A stretch of DNA of 33,360 nt from an uncultured Bacteroidales bacterium. GTDB taxonomy: Bacteria; Bacteroidota; Bacteroidia; Bacteroidales; UBA932. Each line of letters starts with the position of its first letter. Positions within the stretch are counted from its first letter, which is position 1. The notes below the pieces were generated by a model. It had not been told where the DNA came from. It was given only the letters and a program-made list of their open reading frames with translations, and did not search any database. A program made the position numbers and the translations under genes. This document shows positions 8,990-18,557 of the stretch, piece by piece. The stretch spans positions 1 through 33,360 of the forward strand of contig CALVCB010000020.1 of the NCBI GenBank assembly GCA_944325965.1. The letters are read 5' to 3'.

Positions 8990-11900
8990 ATGTCGTATTC
9001 CAGAACAGCGGCCGTCACGGCGGCAATATCAATACTCCTCGGTATAGCATCCACAGTGTCCGCAGCATCAGCCGCCGGGACCATACAGTACAGCAACGTC
9101 AGGTTCAAGTACCTGGACGGCTCGGACGGACTGCCGCACAATACGGTATACTCCATCACCCAGGATGACTACGGGTTCGTATGGTTTGCCACGGCTGACG
9201 GGCTGTGCCGGTATGACGGATACGAAGTCACCGTGTACCAGCATGTGGAAGGCGACAGTACCTCACTCAACCACGACCTCGTAAGGAACCTGTACAACGA
9301 CTCCCTGAGGCACTCCATCTGGATAGCTACCGACATCGGAATATGCAGGTACGACTACGGGAACGGCATATTCCGCAGCTATGGCATAGCCGGGAGCAGG
9401 AACGACAACGTGAGGTTCCTCGTGACGAGGGAGGACCGCAGCCTGCTTGCCGTATGCAGCAACGGCATATTCAGGTACAATGACTCCGGCGACACCTTCG
9501 AACCTTTCATCCGGCGTCCCGGACACGTATTCTTTTCTGCTGCGGAGGACAACTCCTCCCTGCTCTGGATAACCACCGACAAGGGCCTCCTGTGCTACGA
9601 CCTCATGCAGTCCAGGTTTACGGACATACCGGTCCCGCTGGCTGACTTAGGGAAAATATGGATAGAGACCGACATTGTCTACGGCACCGACCTCATACTC
9701 TGCAATGACAACGACTACTACGTCTACGACACCACCTCCGGCCGCCTCACCGACCTCTCCCCCGACCTGCGGATGAAGACCTTCCGGTGCGCATGTACCG
9801 ACGGGGCCGGGAACATATGGATAGGTACTGAATACGGGATCTATGTCTATGACAGCTCGTGGAAGCTCCTGGCGCATTACCAGCAGTCCGCAGGGGACCT
9901 GAGCGGGCTTGATGACTCTCCGGTCTACAGCATCTTCAGGGATTCGGACCAGAACATGTGGGTGGGCACCTATTTCGGCGGGGTGAACTATTTCGTGTCC
10001 GGTTCGGACCAGTTCAGGATATGGCCTTACGGCAACAGCCCCAACAGGCTGAGCGGGAAAGCCGTCAGGCAGATAGAGAACGCCACGGACGGAGGGCTGT
10101 GGGTGGCGACGGAGGACGGGGGGCTCAACTATATCAGCCCGGAGGGGAGGATCACCAGGTCGGAGAGACTGCACAGGAGGATAGGGATAGACGCCAAAAA
10201 CGTCCATTCAGTGCTGTCGGACAATGACGGGAGCCTCTGGGTGGGACTTTTCCTCAAAGGGGTGCTGCACTACATGCCTGACAGGGGCGAGACCGTAGGC
10301 TACAACATATCCGCAGATGAAATATCATCAGGATTCGACATTGCTGAAGACCCGGAAGGGAATATCTGGTACGCAGGACCGTCCGGACTTTTCAGGATAG
10401 ACCGGAAAGACATTGACGCCGCCCCGGAAAGAATCTCCCCCATGCGCTTTCTGGATATAGCCGTATGCGACGACTCGACCTTATGGGCAGGGGCGAGGAA
10501 AGGCGGTGTGTACACGGTGGACATTCATACATTCAAGATGGCACAGCTGCCTGAATTCTCCGACAACAGCCTGCACGTGACAGACATATACCAGGATTCG
10601 AAAGGTATGATGTGGGTAGCCACTGACCACAACGGGCTATGGGAGGCCGACAGGAGGGGCAAGGTCCTCAATTGCTACGGGAAAGGGCAGATCGGCTCGG
10701 AATCCGTGAAATGCATTATAGAGGACAGGCTGGGGAACTACTGGGCCGGGACAGGGAACGGACTGGCCTGCATAAACGGAAGGGACCGCTCCTGCATAAG
10801 GTACACATCCTCAGACGGGCTTCCGGCAGACCAGTTCAACTACACTGCCGCCTGCATCCGTCCGGACGGGGAACTGTGCTTCGGCACAATAAACGGAATG
10901 GTGTCATTCTACCCGGACAGGGTGAAGAAAGAGATCCCGTCGTTCAAGATGGTGATAACGGGGATATCCTCATCAGGAGGGGACATATCCCCGGAAGCCG
11001 GCGGGGCATCCTCCTGCGGATCGGTATCGGCCCTTGACGGGATCACACTGAACCACAGGCAGTCCAGATCATTCCAGATAGACTATTCTGGATTAAACTA
11101 CAGATACAGTACCGACACGAGGTATGCGACCATGCTTGAGGGCATAGACAAGGACTGGCAGGATACAGGCAACCAGCACCAGGTGCGGTTCACAGGACTG
11201 AGGGCCGGGGTCTACAGGTTCAAGGCCAAGGCAAGCAATGACGGGGTGAACTGGGATGAAGGGAACGGGCTGGACTTCACGATAAGGATACTGCCGCCAT
11301 GGTATGCATCCCCGCTGGCCTTCTGCATGTATGCAATAGCCTCTATGCTCATCCTGTGGTCGTTCTACAGATGGTACCGTGCAAGGCTCAGGCTGCGGAT
11401 GAAACTCGAGGCGGAGCATGAGAGGAGGATCAATACGGAGAAAATGAACAGGGCGAAAACGGATTTCTTCACATACGTATCCCATGACCTGAAGACCCCT
11501 CTGACCCTCATCCTCTCGCCACTGCAGCACATGCTCGAGAACTCCAGATTAGACGCCGAAGACAGGAACACGCTCTCCATAGTGTACAAAAACGCGGACA
11601 GGATGAACTATCTGGTCAAGGAACTCCTGACATTCAGCAAGATAGAAATGAACCAGAAAAAGATTCTTGTCAGGGAGGGGGACATTATAAAGTTCATCGG
11701 GGAGACTTCAGGAATATTCGGCATGGTGGCCAGGGAGAAGGACATAGACTTCACCGTCGGGCTCAAAGGAGAGGGGCAGGATGTGTGGTTCTCCCCGTCC
11801 AGCCTCGAAAGGATACTGTACAACCTGCTTTCCAATGCGTTCAAATACACCGGATCCGGAGGCTGTGTCACCCTCCGGGCACGCCTTGACAGAAGCAGCG

Positions 11901-13024
11901 GAAGCCCGGTGGCAGTAATCTCCGTCAAGGACACCGGGAGGGGCATCCCGCAGGAGTCCCTGAAAAAGATATTCGACAGCTACTACCAGGTGGAAAGGAA
12001 AGACCACAGGGAAGGGTTCGGGCTGGGGCTCTCACTCACACGCTCGCTTATAAAGATGCACAAGGGGGACATCACGGTCAGCAGCGAAGTGGGCAAGGGC
12101 ACTGAATTCACAGTGACGCTGAATGTATCCGAAGACGCATTCAGCCCTGAGGAGCGCTCATCAGAAAGTATCACATCCGACGAGATAAAGAAATACAACC
12201 AGAGGATACAGGACACCCTCGAACTGGTACCGCAGGAGCACCGCCGGACAGGGCGGCCGGCAAAGACGGCGGACACGCTGCTCATAGTGGAGGACAGCGA
12301 AGAAATGAACGAATACATCGCCGGAATATTCAGCCTTAAATACAGGGTGCTCAGGGCATACAACGGAGAGGAGGCCCTGAAGATACTGTCAGAGGACATG
12401 CCGGACCTGATCATTTCAGACGTGATGATGCCGCGCATGGACGGACTCACGATGCTATCAAAGATACGGGAGGACGTATCCACCTGCCACATCCCTGTCG
12501 TGCTTCTCACGGCCAAGACCGACGAGACTGACCACACCGACGGCTACATCAACGGGGCCGACGCCTACATTGACAAGCCGTTCAGCTCCCGCAACCTCGA
12601 GCTCCTGGTCAATAACATCATAGCCGGACGCCAGCGCAACATCGAATATTTCAAGAAGATGGGAGAAGTGAACATCAAGCAGATCACGACCAACCCGAGG
12701 GACGAGGCGTTCATGGAGAAGCTCGTCAAGCTGATCATGGACAATATCCGCGAAGAAAAGTTCGGCGTCACCGAAATCACAGCCGGCATGAATGTGAGCC
12801 GCAGCCTCCTGCACATGAAGATCAAGGCGCTTGCCGGCTGCTCCATCACACAGTTCATCAGGACCATAAAAATGAAAGAGGCCAGGACATGCCTGGCCAA
12901 TGGAATGAATGTTTCGGAAGCCGCCTACGCCGTAGGCATGACCGACCCGAACTATTTCACGAAGTGTTTCAAGGCGGAGTTCAACGAGACCCCTACCGAG
13001 TTCCTGAAGTCCATCCGCAAATGA
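8990..13024 (+). CDS. Hybrid two-component system regulator 2 (HTCS), paralogue of the gene upstream
   Basis: A 1344-residue HTCS with the same domain order as its neighbour. It has a signal peptide with cleavage near SAASA (about 25-29), propeller repeats (DGLPHNTVYSITQDDYGFVW, GNIWIGTEYGIYVYD), Y_Y_Y, a membrane segment near 772-794, HisKA His832 in SHDLKTPLTLILSP, a HATPase N box LSNAFKYT, a receiver with Asp1144 in LIISDVMMPRMDG, and an AraC HTH ending YFTKCFKAEFN. Long stretches match the upstream gene (GTYFGG.NYF, LSGKAVRQI, ATEDGGLN), so the pair arose by tandem duplication. Differences are most obvious in the sensor and HTH. The gap between the genes is 9 bases, with GGAG before the ATG, so they are probably co-transcribed. 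It ends 4 bases from the stop of the convergent PUL operon. It probably senses a second ligand of the same glycan; that is inference. Confidence 0.94.
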   Translation: MSYSRTAAVTAAISILLGIASTVSAASAAGTIQYSNVRFKYLDGSDGLPHNTVYSITQDDYGFVWFATADGLCRYDGYEVTVYQHVEGDSTSLNHDLVRNLYNDSLRHSIWIATDIGICRYDYGNGIFRSYGIAGSRNDNVRFLVTREDRSLLAVCSNGIFRYNDSGDTFEPFIRRPGHVFFSAAEDNSSLLWITTDKGLLCYDLMQSRFTDIPVPLADLGKIWIETDIVYGTDLILCNDNDYYVYDTTSGRLTDLSPDLRMKTFRCACTDGAGNIWIGTEYGIYVYDSSWKLLAHYQQSAGDLSGLDDSPVYSIFRDSDQNMWVGTYFGGVNYFVSGSDQFRIWPYGNSPNRLSGKAVRQIENATDGGLWVATEDGGLNYISPEGRITRSERLHRRIGIDAKNVHSVLSDNDGSLWVGLFLKGVLHYMPDRGETVGYNISADEISSGFDIAEDPEGNIWYAGPSGLFRIDRKDIDAAPERISPMRFLDIAVCDDSTLWAGARKGGVYTVDIHTFKMAQLPEFSDNSLHVTDIYQDSKGMMWVATDHNGLWEADRRGKVLNCYGKGQIGSESVKCIIEDRLGNYWAGTGNGLACINGRDRSCIRYTSSDGLPADQFNYTAACIRPDGELCFGTINGMVSFYPDRVKKEIPSFKMVITGISSSGGDISPEAGGASSCGSVSALDGITLNHRQSRSFQIDYSGLNYRYSTDTRYATMLEGIDKDWQDTGNQHQVRFTGLRAGVYRFKAKASNDGVNWDEGNGLDFTIRILPPWYASPLAFCMYAIASMLILWSFYRWYRARLRLRMKLEAEHERRINTEKMNRAKTDFFTYVSHDLKTPLTLILSPLQHMLENSRLDAEDRNTLSIVYKNADRMNYLVKELLTFSKIEMNQKKILVREGDIIKFIGETSGIFGMVAREKDIDFTVGLKGEGQDVWFSPSSLERILYNLLSNAFKYTGSGGCVTLRARLDRSSGSPVAVISVKDTGRGIPQESLKKIFDSYYQVERKDHREGFGLGLSLTRSLIKMHKGDITVSSEVGKGTEFTVTLNVSEDAFSPEERSSESITSDEIKKYNQRIQDTLELVPQEHRRTGRPAKTADTLLIVEDSEEMNEYIAGIFSLKYRVLRAYNGEEALKILSEDMPDLIISDVMMPRMDGLTMLSKIREDVSTCHIPVVLLTAKTDETDHTDGYINGADAYIDKPFSSRNLELLVNNIIAGRQRNIEYFKKMGEVNIKQITTNPRDEAFMEKLVKLIMDNIREEKFGVTEITAGMNVSRSLLHMKIKALAGCSITQFIRTIKMKEARTCLANGMNVSEAAYAVGMTDPNYFTKCFKAEFNETPTEFLKSIRK

Positions 13025-13028
13025 AAGC

Positions 13029-13931
13029 CTACCACTCCTCGAAGCGGAGGTCTGCCTCCGGGCTCTGCCTGCGGATGAGCTCCTCGTCGACCCTGTATTG
13101 CACGCCATCCTGTTCATAAATATATGAAAGGGTGAATTTCGGCTGTGGGCCGGCAAGTTCAAGGCCTTCCGCCTCTGGATCAAGGGTAGCCGACGCCTCG
13201 GTTATTGCTATGGTTCCTCCGGCCTCGACAGTTACGCTCATATCATCATTTACCGTCAGGTTTATGGCCTCTCCGGCCTCTGCCGAACTCCCGAACCCCG
13301 GGCGCTGGACCTTGTTCCTTGCAAGGGAAGAGAAAGAGCATGTAGGACAGCGGCTGAGGTCTTTGTTCCCGTATGAAGACACTTCCCCTGTAGAAAGGTT
13401 GGTGACCTGGCCCTTCATATAATATGTCCCGTGCCAGCGGCTGACGAACTTCACGGCCACTATACTGTAATCCTTCAGGTTGCCGTTCACGTCCGTGGCT
13501 ATCTCGTCATGGGTGTGCCCGGTGAGCCTGAACGGGATGGCATAATGCAGCCCGAGGGCATCCTCATCGTCATACAGCCCGTCCGAGAAAGTCACACGGA
13601 CATCGCAGATGGCCAGGTTGGTGTTGCTGACCGTCATCCTGTCCGGGTCGGCAAGCTGATAATATTCCTGCGGCATAAGGGTAAGGCCCGTACCTTCGAG
13701 GAGCGAAGGGTCTATCTCGAAAGTCGCCCAGTCATCCGGGTCCACCTCGCGGACACCGCCAATGGCCACACCCACCTTGATAGACATGTCCGTGTCAGCT
13801 ACAAGCGTCCTCAACGGCCTCTGCGATGCGAAATATGCACGGGTCACATCATAGTCTTTCTCAAAAGAGTCATAACAGGAAGTCGCGGATACCGCGACAA
13901 GCGCAATCAGTAAAAAATTCAATCTTTTCAT
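13029..13931 (-). CDS. DUF1735/DUF4361 surface lipoprotein, putative glycan-binding protein
   Basis: A 300-residue lipoprotein with lipobox SATSC19. The N-terminal half (YDVTRAYFASQRPLRTLV, then TFEIDPSLL and YYQLADPDRMTVSN) has the pattern of DUF1735 (BT_3987-like domain). The C-terminal half (RWHGTYYMKGQV, SLARNK, LSYIYEQDGVQYRVDEELI, LRFEEW) has the pattern of DUF4361. Such proteins commonly lie just after susD and act as surface glycan-binding proteins, which fits here as the last gene of the operon, 55 bases after SusD-1. A CPTC cysteine pair lies at the domain boundary and is not something I can explain. Its last 10 codons hold a CGGAGG-tctg-CCTCCG hairpin (13045-13060) without a U-tract. 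Binding is inferred from family and position, not from visible ligand residues. Confidence 0.82.
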   Translation of the reverse strand: MKRLNFLLIALVAVSATSCYDSFEKDYDVTRAYFASQRPLRTLVADTDMSIKVGVAIGGVREVDPDDWATFEIDPSLLEGTGLTLMPQEYYQLADPDRMTVSNTNLAICDVRVTFSDGLYDDEDALGLHYAIPFRLTGHTHDEIATDVNGNLKDYSIVAVKFVSRWHGTYYMKGQVTNLSTGEVSSYGNKDLSRCPTCSFSSLARNKVQRPGFGSSAEAGEAINLTVNDDMSVTVEAGGTIAITEASATLDPEAEGLELAGPQPKFTLSYIYEQDGVQYRVDEELIRRQSPEADLRFEEW

Positions 13932-13986
13932 ATCTCCAAAACGTCCGGTCGACGAATTTACTGTATGTTTTACCTATATTCAAAAT

Positions 13987-15771
13987 TTACCAGCCGACAT
14001 TGTTCACAAGGTTAGGGTTCTTGCTGATTTCGGCATAAGGGATAGGGGCATAGTAGTTCTCGACGGAGTATTTCCTCTGCTCCACGACCTTCTCCGTAAA
14101 AGAGAACGTATTGTCCTCATTCCTCGTGATTTCAACCCCGGTAATGTCCTCATTTAGAGGCATGAGCCAGCGCCTCATGTCGAAATACCTGTGGTTCTCG
14201 AAAGCGAGCTCTATCCGCCTCTCGTTCTGTATCAGGGCCCTGAAATCCTCCGTGGAAGCGGCGCACTCGTCAAGCCATGCATCGGACATTATGCCTCCGG
14301 AGAGGTTGCGCACCGACTTCATTATGTCATAGGCGGAGACAGAGCTGCCCTCCCCGACAGTCCTGGGCCCGTAGGCTTCATTGGAAGCCTCGGCATAGTT
14401 GAGCAGCACCTCGGATTTCCTGAGGAGAGGATTGTAATGCGCCGCATTAGACGACTGCACGGGGTTGAGCAGTCCGGAAACAGTCGACACGAACTTGGCA
14501 AGATAATATCCCGTCGTAGTGGCGTTTTCGTTGTAGCTGTGCGAATCCTTGCCCCCTTCCGACATGTCAAGGGCCGTCCCGGAGTTTCCGAATATGCTGC
14601 CCTGGCTGTAGACCACGCGGGAGAAGCGGTCGTCCATGACGGAATACAGGCGGGCCATATCCAGTCCCGGCTCTGTAATGTCCACACCGGAGCGGGGATC
14701 GGTTACAGGAAAGCCGTTCTTCGCACAGAAAGCCTTCACCAGATTGTGTGACGGCACTGTCATGGCATCTCCGAAGTAATAAGGAGGGAAATGATTGGCC
14801 TCAAGCAGGTTGCTGCTGAAATACTTTCTGAATGCAAAATCGGTACTCTCCGACTGTACATCGGCAATGTCCTCAGGCAGGAGAGGGTCATATGTCCCGA
14901 AGCCGTCCATCACCAGTATGGAGGCTATCTGCTTTGCGACAAGCTCCCATTTCTTGCGGTAGAGGTCAGGGTTGACTATCTCCCATGTGCCCATCCCGGT
15001 AATCCTTACGATGTCATCGTCCTGCATCGCCGGGCTGGCGCTGTATACAAGCACCCTGCTTTTCAGCACTGCGGCCGCCGTGCTCGTGGCACGCCCTATC
15101 TGCGTATCCCCGAAATTCTGGTCGCTCCCGCTGTATGAGGCAGGGAGGAGCTCCATGGCCTTGTCGAGATCGCTGCAGATGAAGTCCACGGTCGCCTGGT
15201 ATGTAGGGCGGAAGAATTCCCCGTTATCGGAGGCCTCCTCATAAGAGAAGAAATGGTCCGCGAGAGGGACTCCGAGGGCCTTTCCGTCGGCCCCCTTGCC
15301 TCCGTACATCCTCAGCAGCTCGAAATGCCACCATGCCCGGAGGAAGTAGGCCTCACCGCGCAGACGGTCTTTTATGCTGGCGTCCACCGCAGGGTCGGCC
15401 CTGTTGTAGAGGACATTGTCTGTCAGACCGTTCTCAAGGAAGGAATTCACGTATTCCAGCATGTTGTAGCATGTCGCCCAGTTCCCTATAGGGTTGTTGA
15501 AGGATGTCATTGCACCTTGTCCGAGCTTATAGACAGATGCACTGTGCTGCGTACACACAGCGTTGTCCGTCGCTGCATCGAGGAAATTGTCGGCATAGCA
15601 GTCCGGACGGTTGCTTATTCCGTTGTACGCCTTGTGAAGCACCCCCATGGCGAGTTCAGGGACCCTCCAGATGTCTTCATCCCCGATCTGCCATGTCACC
15701 TTGGTGTCAAGGGCGCGCTCGCAGCCCCCGAGCAGCAGGATTACGGCCAATATAATATATATTCTGTTCAT
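13987..15771 (-). CDS. SusD-like outer-membrane lipoprotein (SusD-1)
   Basis: About 594 residues. The start at 15771 opens a classic lipoprotein signal, MNRIYIILAVILLLGGC17; an ATG ten codons upstream overlaps the SusC-1 stop and is less likely. SusD/RagB hallmarks are the N-terminal block LRGEAYFLRAWWHFELLRMYGG, SDLDKAMELLP, the middle VLLNYAEASNEAYGP segment, and the C-terminal NERRIELAFENHRYFDMRRW followed by a closing YAPIPYAEISKNPNLVNNVGW. It caps the SusC pore, binds the glycan at the surface and delivers it to the transporter. It follows SusC-1 by 10 bases. The stop overlaps a TAAATTTTG stretch that is one base too long to match a -7 box. Confidence 0.95.
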   Translation of the reverse strand: MNRIYIILAVILLLGGCERALDTKVTWQIGDEDIWRVPELAMGVLHKAYNGISNRPDCYADNFLDAATDNAVCTQHSASVYKLGQGAMTSFNNPIGNWATCYNMLEYVNSFLENGLTDNVLYNRADPAVDASIKDRLRGEAYFLRAWWHFELLRMYGGKGADGKALGVPLADHFFSYEEASDNGEFFRPTYQATVDFICSDLDKAMELLPASYSGSDQNFGDTQIGRATSTAAAVLKSRVLVYSASPAMQDDDIVRITGMGTWEIVNPDLYRKKWELVAKQIASILVMDGFGTYDPLLPEDIADVQSESTDFAFRKYFSSNLLEANHFPPYYFGDAMTVPSHNLVKAFCAKNGFPVTDPRSGVDITEPGLDMARLYSVMDDRFSRVVYSQGSIFGNSGTALDMSEGGKDSHSYNENATTTGYYLAKFVSTVSGLLNPVQSSNAAHYNPLLRKSEVLLNYAEASNEAYGPRTVGEGSSVSAYDIMKSVRNLSGGIMSDAWLDECAASTEDFRALIQNERRIELAFENHRYFDMRRWLMPLNEDITGVEITRNEDNTFSFTEKVVEQRKYSVENYYAPIPYAEISKNPNLVNNVGW

Positions 15772-15781
15772 ATCTTCTTCA

Positions 15782-18535
15782 TTATAATGTAAATGTAGCA
15801 CCTATTGTGAAAGTCCTGGTGACAGGATAATTCGTAAGTCCCGCATCAAGCAGTTCAGGATCGAGCTCAGGGACAGACGAGAGCACGAAAAGGTTCGCAC
15901 CGCGTACAAACACCTTGATATCCTTCAGCAGGCTGTTCCTGAAATTGTCGAAAGTATAGCTCAGCTCGATGTTCTTGAGCCTGAACCAGTCGGTCTTTTT
16001 CAGCCAGAATGTGGAATTCTGCCAGTTGTTGGCGTCATCCGTGGTGGTGAGCCTCGGATAGCTTCCGTCCGGATTGTTCACCGGGTGCCAGCGGTCGAGC
16101 GCAAGTACGGAATAGGCATTCTCCCCATAGTTCCAGTAATATGAGTTGCTGGCCCATTTGTACACGCCCAGCTCTGCATAGCCGAGGATATAGAGGCCCC
16201 AGCCCCTGTACCTGAGGTCGATGTTGATGCCGAGGGTCGTACGCGGGAAGGTGTTCCCGAGGACCTTGACGTCCCTGCCGTCCACCACCCCGTCGCCGTT
16301 GAGGTCACTGTAGGCGATGTCACCCTCCTGATAATGTCCGAACGCCTGCTGCTCATGTCCCTCAAGAGGAACATCCTTGCCGAAAAGTCCTTCGGCCACA
16401 TGGCCGAACATGGCGTCGGTGCTGTTGCCCACAGTGTAGCGGTATGTCTCACCGTGGAGGACCTGGTCCCATTCAAGCACCTTGTTCTTGCTCCAGAGGA
16501 CATTGGCCCCTACCGAATAGGTGAAGTCCCCCTTGCTGTCGGTCCACTCTACAGCCGCGTCGATACCCTGGTTGAATACGGAGCCCATATTCTTGTATGT
16601 CACGAAGTCCCCTATATAATCACCGTGGGCGGCATCGTTCAGCCCGATTATGTCATAGTGCGTCTCCCTGAACCAATCGGCTTCCACCTTCAGGCGGCTG
16701 CCAAAGAAGAGTCCTTCGACACCGAGGTTCATTTCAAGCGATTTTTCCCATTTCAGGTCCGGATTCGCATTCCGGATGAAATTTGTAATATATGCGGTCG
16801 AGCCGTTTGCCGTGGTGCCGAACCTGAAACTGCCGCTCTGTTCCCATGCCCTTTCATAAAGAAGGTGCGAGGTGGCGCTGTCGAAGCCGAGGAGGCCTCC
16901 GCTCAATTTGAGTTTCAGCAGGTTGACATTACGGCTGCCTTTGAGGAAACTTTCATTGCTGATGATCCATGCAGCCCCGGCCGCAGCCGACATGAAGAAC
17001 TTGTTCCCTTTCTGGAAACGGTTGCTTCCCATCAGGGCGCCGTCGGCCTCTATTACATACCTTCCGTCGTATGACCAGTTGAGGGACAACGAGGTGTTGC
17101 TGTTTATAATGTCCTGGGTCACCCCCTGGTTCGTGGTCTTGCTGTACTGGTAGGCGAGGTCAGCGGAGAGGGTGTGCTTCCCTATGGTATTGTAATATCT
17201 GGCGTAGGCGTTCCACCCGAGCGTCTGCTGGAGGGTAGTGCTGTTCCTGGACTGGTCTGTTGCAACATTTATCTGCTGTACCTGCCTGTATTCGGTGACA
17301 GTATCGCCGCTCGCTCCGACATAGCTCACCGGTGCGTACGCAGGATATTTCTTGCTCAGGGACAGCTGGAGGAAATCATAGTTGTCGAAAGACAGGTATG
17401 CTCCTGCAGTCAGGCCCTCCACCCATCTGCCGAGGTCAAGCTTGACACCGAAGTCGGTCTGCGCCCTGGTGTACCTCTCCGCCGTATATCCTCCGTACCT
17501 CTGCTCCGCATAGACATTCTTTGAGCGCAGGAGGCTGGCTCCGAAAAGAGGGACGTCTTCCGACGGGGTCAGGCCGGTGGCCTCCGGAGAAAGGATGAGC
17601 GGGTATTCGTTGGGCCTGTAGGTGGATGCCGCGGTATAGAGGTCGGCACATGTCATCTGCGCCCATTTGCGCATCTCCATGCGGCCCGATATACCGGCCG
17701 AGACACTCAGGAAGTCAGTGATGCTGAAATCGAGGTTCCCCCTCAGGGTGAGCCTGTTGAGGCTTGTGTTGTACGATGCGTCCTCGAATCCGCCGCTGCC
17801 GACATACCCTGCGACAAGAGCGTATTTTACATTATTGCTGCCTCCGGCCATGTCGAAAGTGACTTTCCTGTATGTGGCACTGTTCTTCATGAACTCTTTC
17901 TGCCAGTCTATATCGGGATACAGCGGGTCGAAAGCCCCGGTGGAGTTCCTGTATCCTTCTACCTGCTCCTGGCTGTAATAAGGAGAGAGGCCGTCATTGA
18001 GGCAGGCTTCATTGTAAAGGTTCACATACTCATATGAATTTACCCATTTCGGCATGCGGGTCATGGATGTAATGCCCATCTCCGCATTTATATGGTAGGT
18101 ACGTTCCGCTCTGGCCTCGCCTCTCCTGGTGGTAACTACAACCACGCCGTTGGCGGCCCTTGCTCCGTAAAGGATCTTCGCCGTTGCATCCTTGAGGACC
18201 TCTATCCTCTCTATCTCCTCCGGTATAAGGTCTGCAAGGGGCCTCTCCACACCGTCTATGATGACAAGTGCGGCGTTGGTGCTCATTCCGTGCTGCCCGC
18301 GGATATACATGTCGGCGACATTGTTCCCGACACCGTGCACAATGTTCCTCACCTGCAGGCCGGCGATCCTGCCCTGAAGCATGTTATTGAGCGTAAGGTC
18401 AGGATAGGTGTCGAACTCCCCGTGTTCAAGCCCGGATACCGCCCCCACTCCATTGTCTTCCTGCGCATGAGCCGTACCGAGAGACAGCATAGGGGCTACA
18501 ATAGCTGATAATATTATGATAACTGTATTTCTCAT
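15782..18535 (-). CDS. SusC-like TonB-dependent transporter without the usual N-terminal extension (SusC-1)
   Basis: 917 residues, shorter than the usual 1000-1100 of SusC proteins. The signal peptide ends at AHA-Q25. The CarboxypepD_reg-like domain and the DEVIVVGYGT segment are both absent: only about 20 residues separate the signal from the plug, which begins near LTLNNMLQGRIAGLQVRN. Plug landmarks are IRGQHGMSTNAALVIIDGVE, IERIEVLKDATAKILYGARA and ANGVVVVTTRRG. The beta-barrel follows (DFGVKLDLGRW, NLGVEGLFFGSRLKVEADWF) and the final strand ends TFTIGATFTL, so the protein is complete. With SusD-1 it should form an energy-dependent glycan importer. It starts 22 bases after SusD-2. The missing N-terminal domain may alter how it couples to TonB. 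Confidence 0.93.
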   Translation of the reverse strand: MRNTVIIILSAIVAPMLSLGTAHAQEDNGVGAVSGLEHGEFDTYPDLTLNNMLQGRIAGLQVRNIVHGVGNNVADMYIRGQHGMSTNAALVIIDGVERPLADLIPEEIERIEVLKDATAKILYGARAANGVVVVTTRRGEARAERTYHINAEMGITSMTRMPKWVNSYEYVNLYNEACLNDGLSPYYSQEQVEGYRNSTGAFDPLYPDIDWQKEFMKNSATYRKVTFDMAGGSNNVKYALVAGYVGSGGFEDASYNTSLNRLTLRGNLDFSITDFLSVSAGISGRMEMRKWAQMTCADLYTAASTYRPNEYPLILSPEATGLTPSEDVPLFGASLLRSKNVYAEQRYGGYTAERYTRAQTDFGVKLDLGRWVEGLTAGAYLSFDNYDFLQLSLSKKYPAYAPVSYVGASGDTVTEYRQVQQINVATDQSRNSTTLQQTLGWNAYARYYNTIGKHTLSADLAYQYSKTTNQGVTQDIINSNTSLSLNWSYDGRYVIEADGALMGSNRFQKGNKFFMSAAAGAAWIISNESFLKGSRNVNLLKLKLSGGLLGFDSATSHLLYERAWEQSGSFRFGTTANGSTAYITNFIRNANPDLKWEKSLEMNLGVEGLFFGSRLKVEADWFRETHYDIIGLNDAAHGDYIGDFVTYKNMGSVFNQGIDAAVEWTDSKGDFTYSVGANVLWSKNKVLEWDQVLHGETYRYTVGNSTDAMFGHVAEGLFGKDVPLEGHEQQAFGHYQEGDIAYSDLNGDGVVDGRDVKVLGNTFPRTTLGINIDLRYRGWGLYILGYAELGVYKWASNSYYWNYGENAYSVLALDRWHPVNNPDGSYPRLTTTDDANNWQNSTFWLKKTDWFRLKNIELSYTFDNFRNSLLKDIKVFVRGANLFVLSSVPELDPELLDAGLTNYPVTRTFTIGATFTL

Positions 18536-18557
18536 AAGTCTTGAAGTTGTTTAAGTG

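Noticed and set aside
13045-13060. Hairpin CGGAGG-tctg-CCTCCG as the operon terminator
   Set aside because: It has no U-tract on either strand and lies within coding sequence; kept only as an observation.
13981-13989. TAAATTTTG on the minus strand as an internal promoter before the last lipoprotein of the operon
   Set aside because: The spacing between TA and TTTG is one base too long for the consensus, it overlaps the SusD-1 stop codon, and no -33 box is seen.
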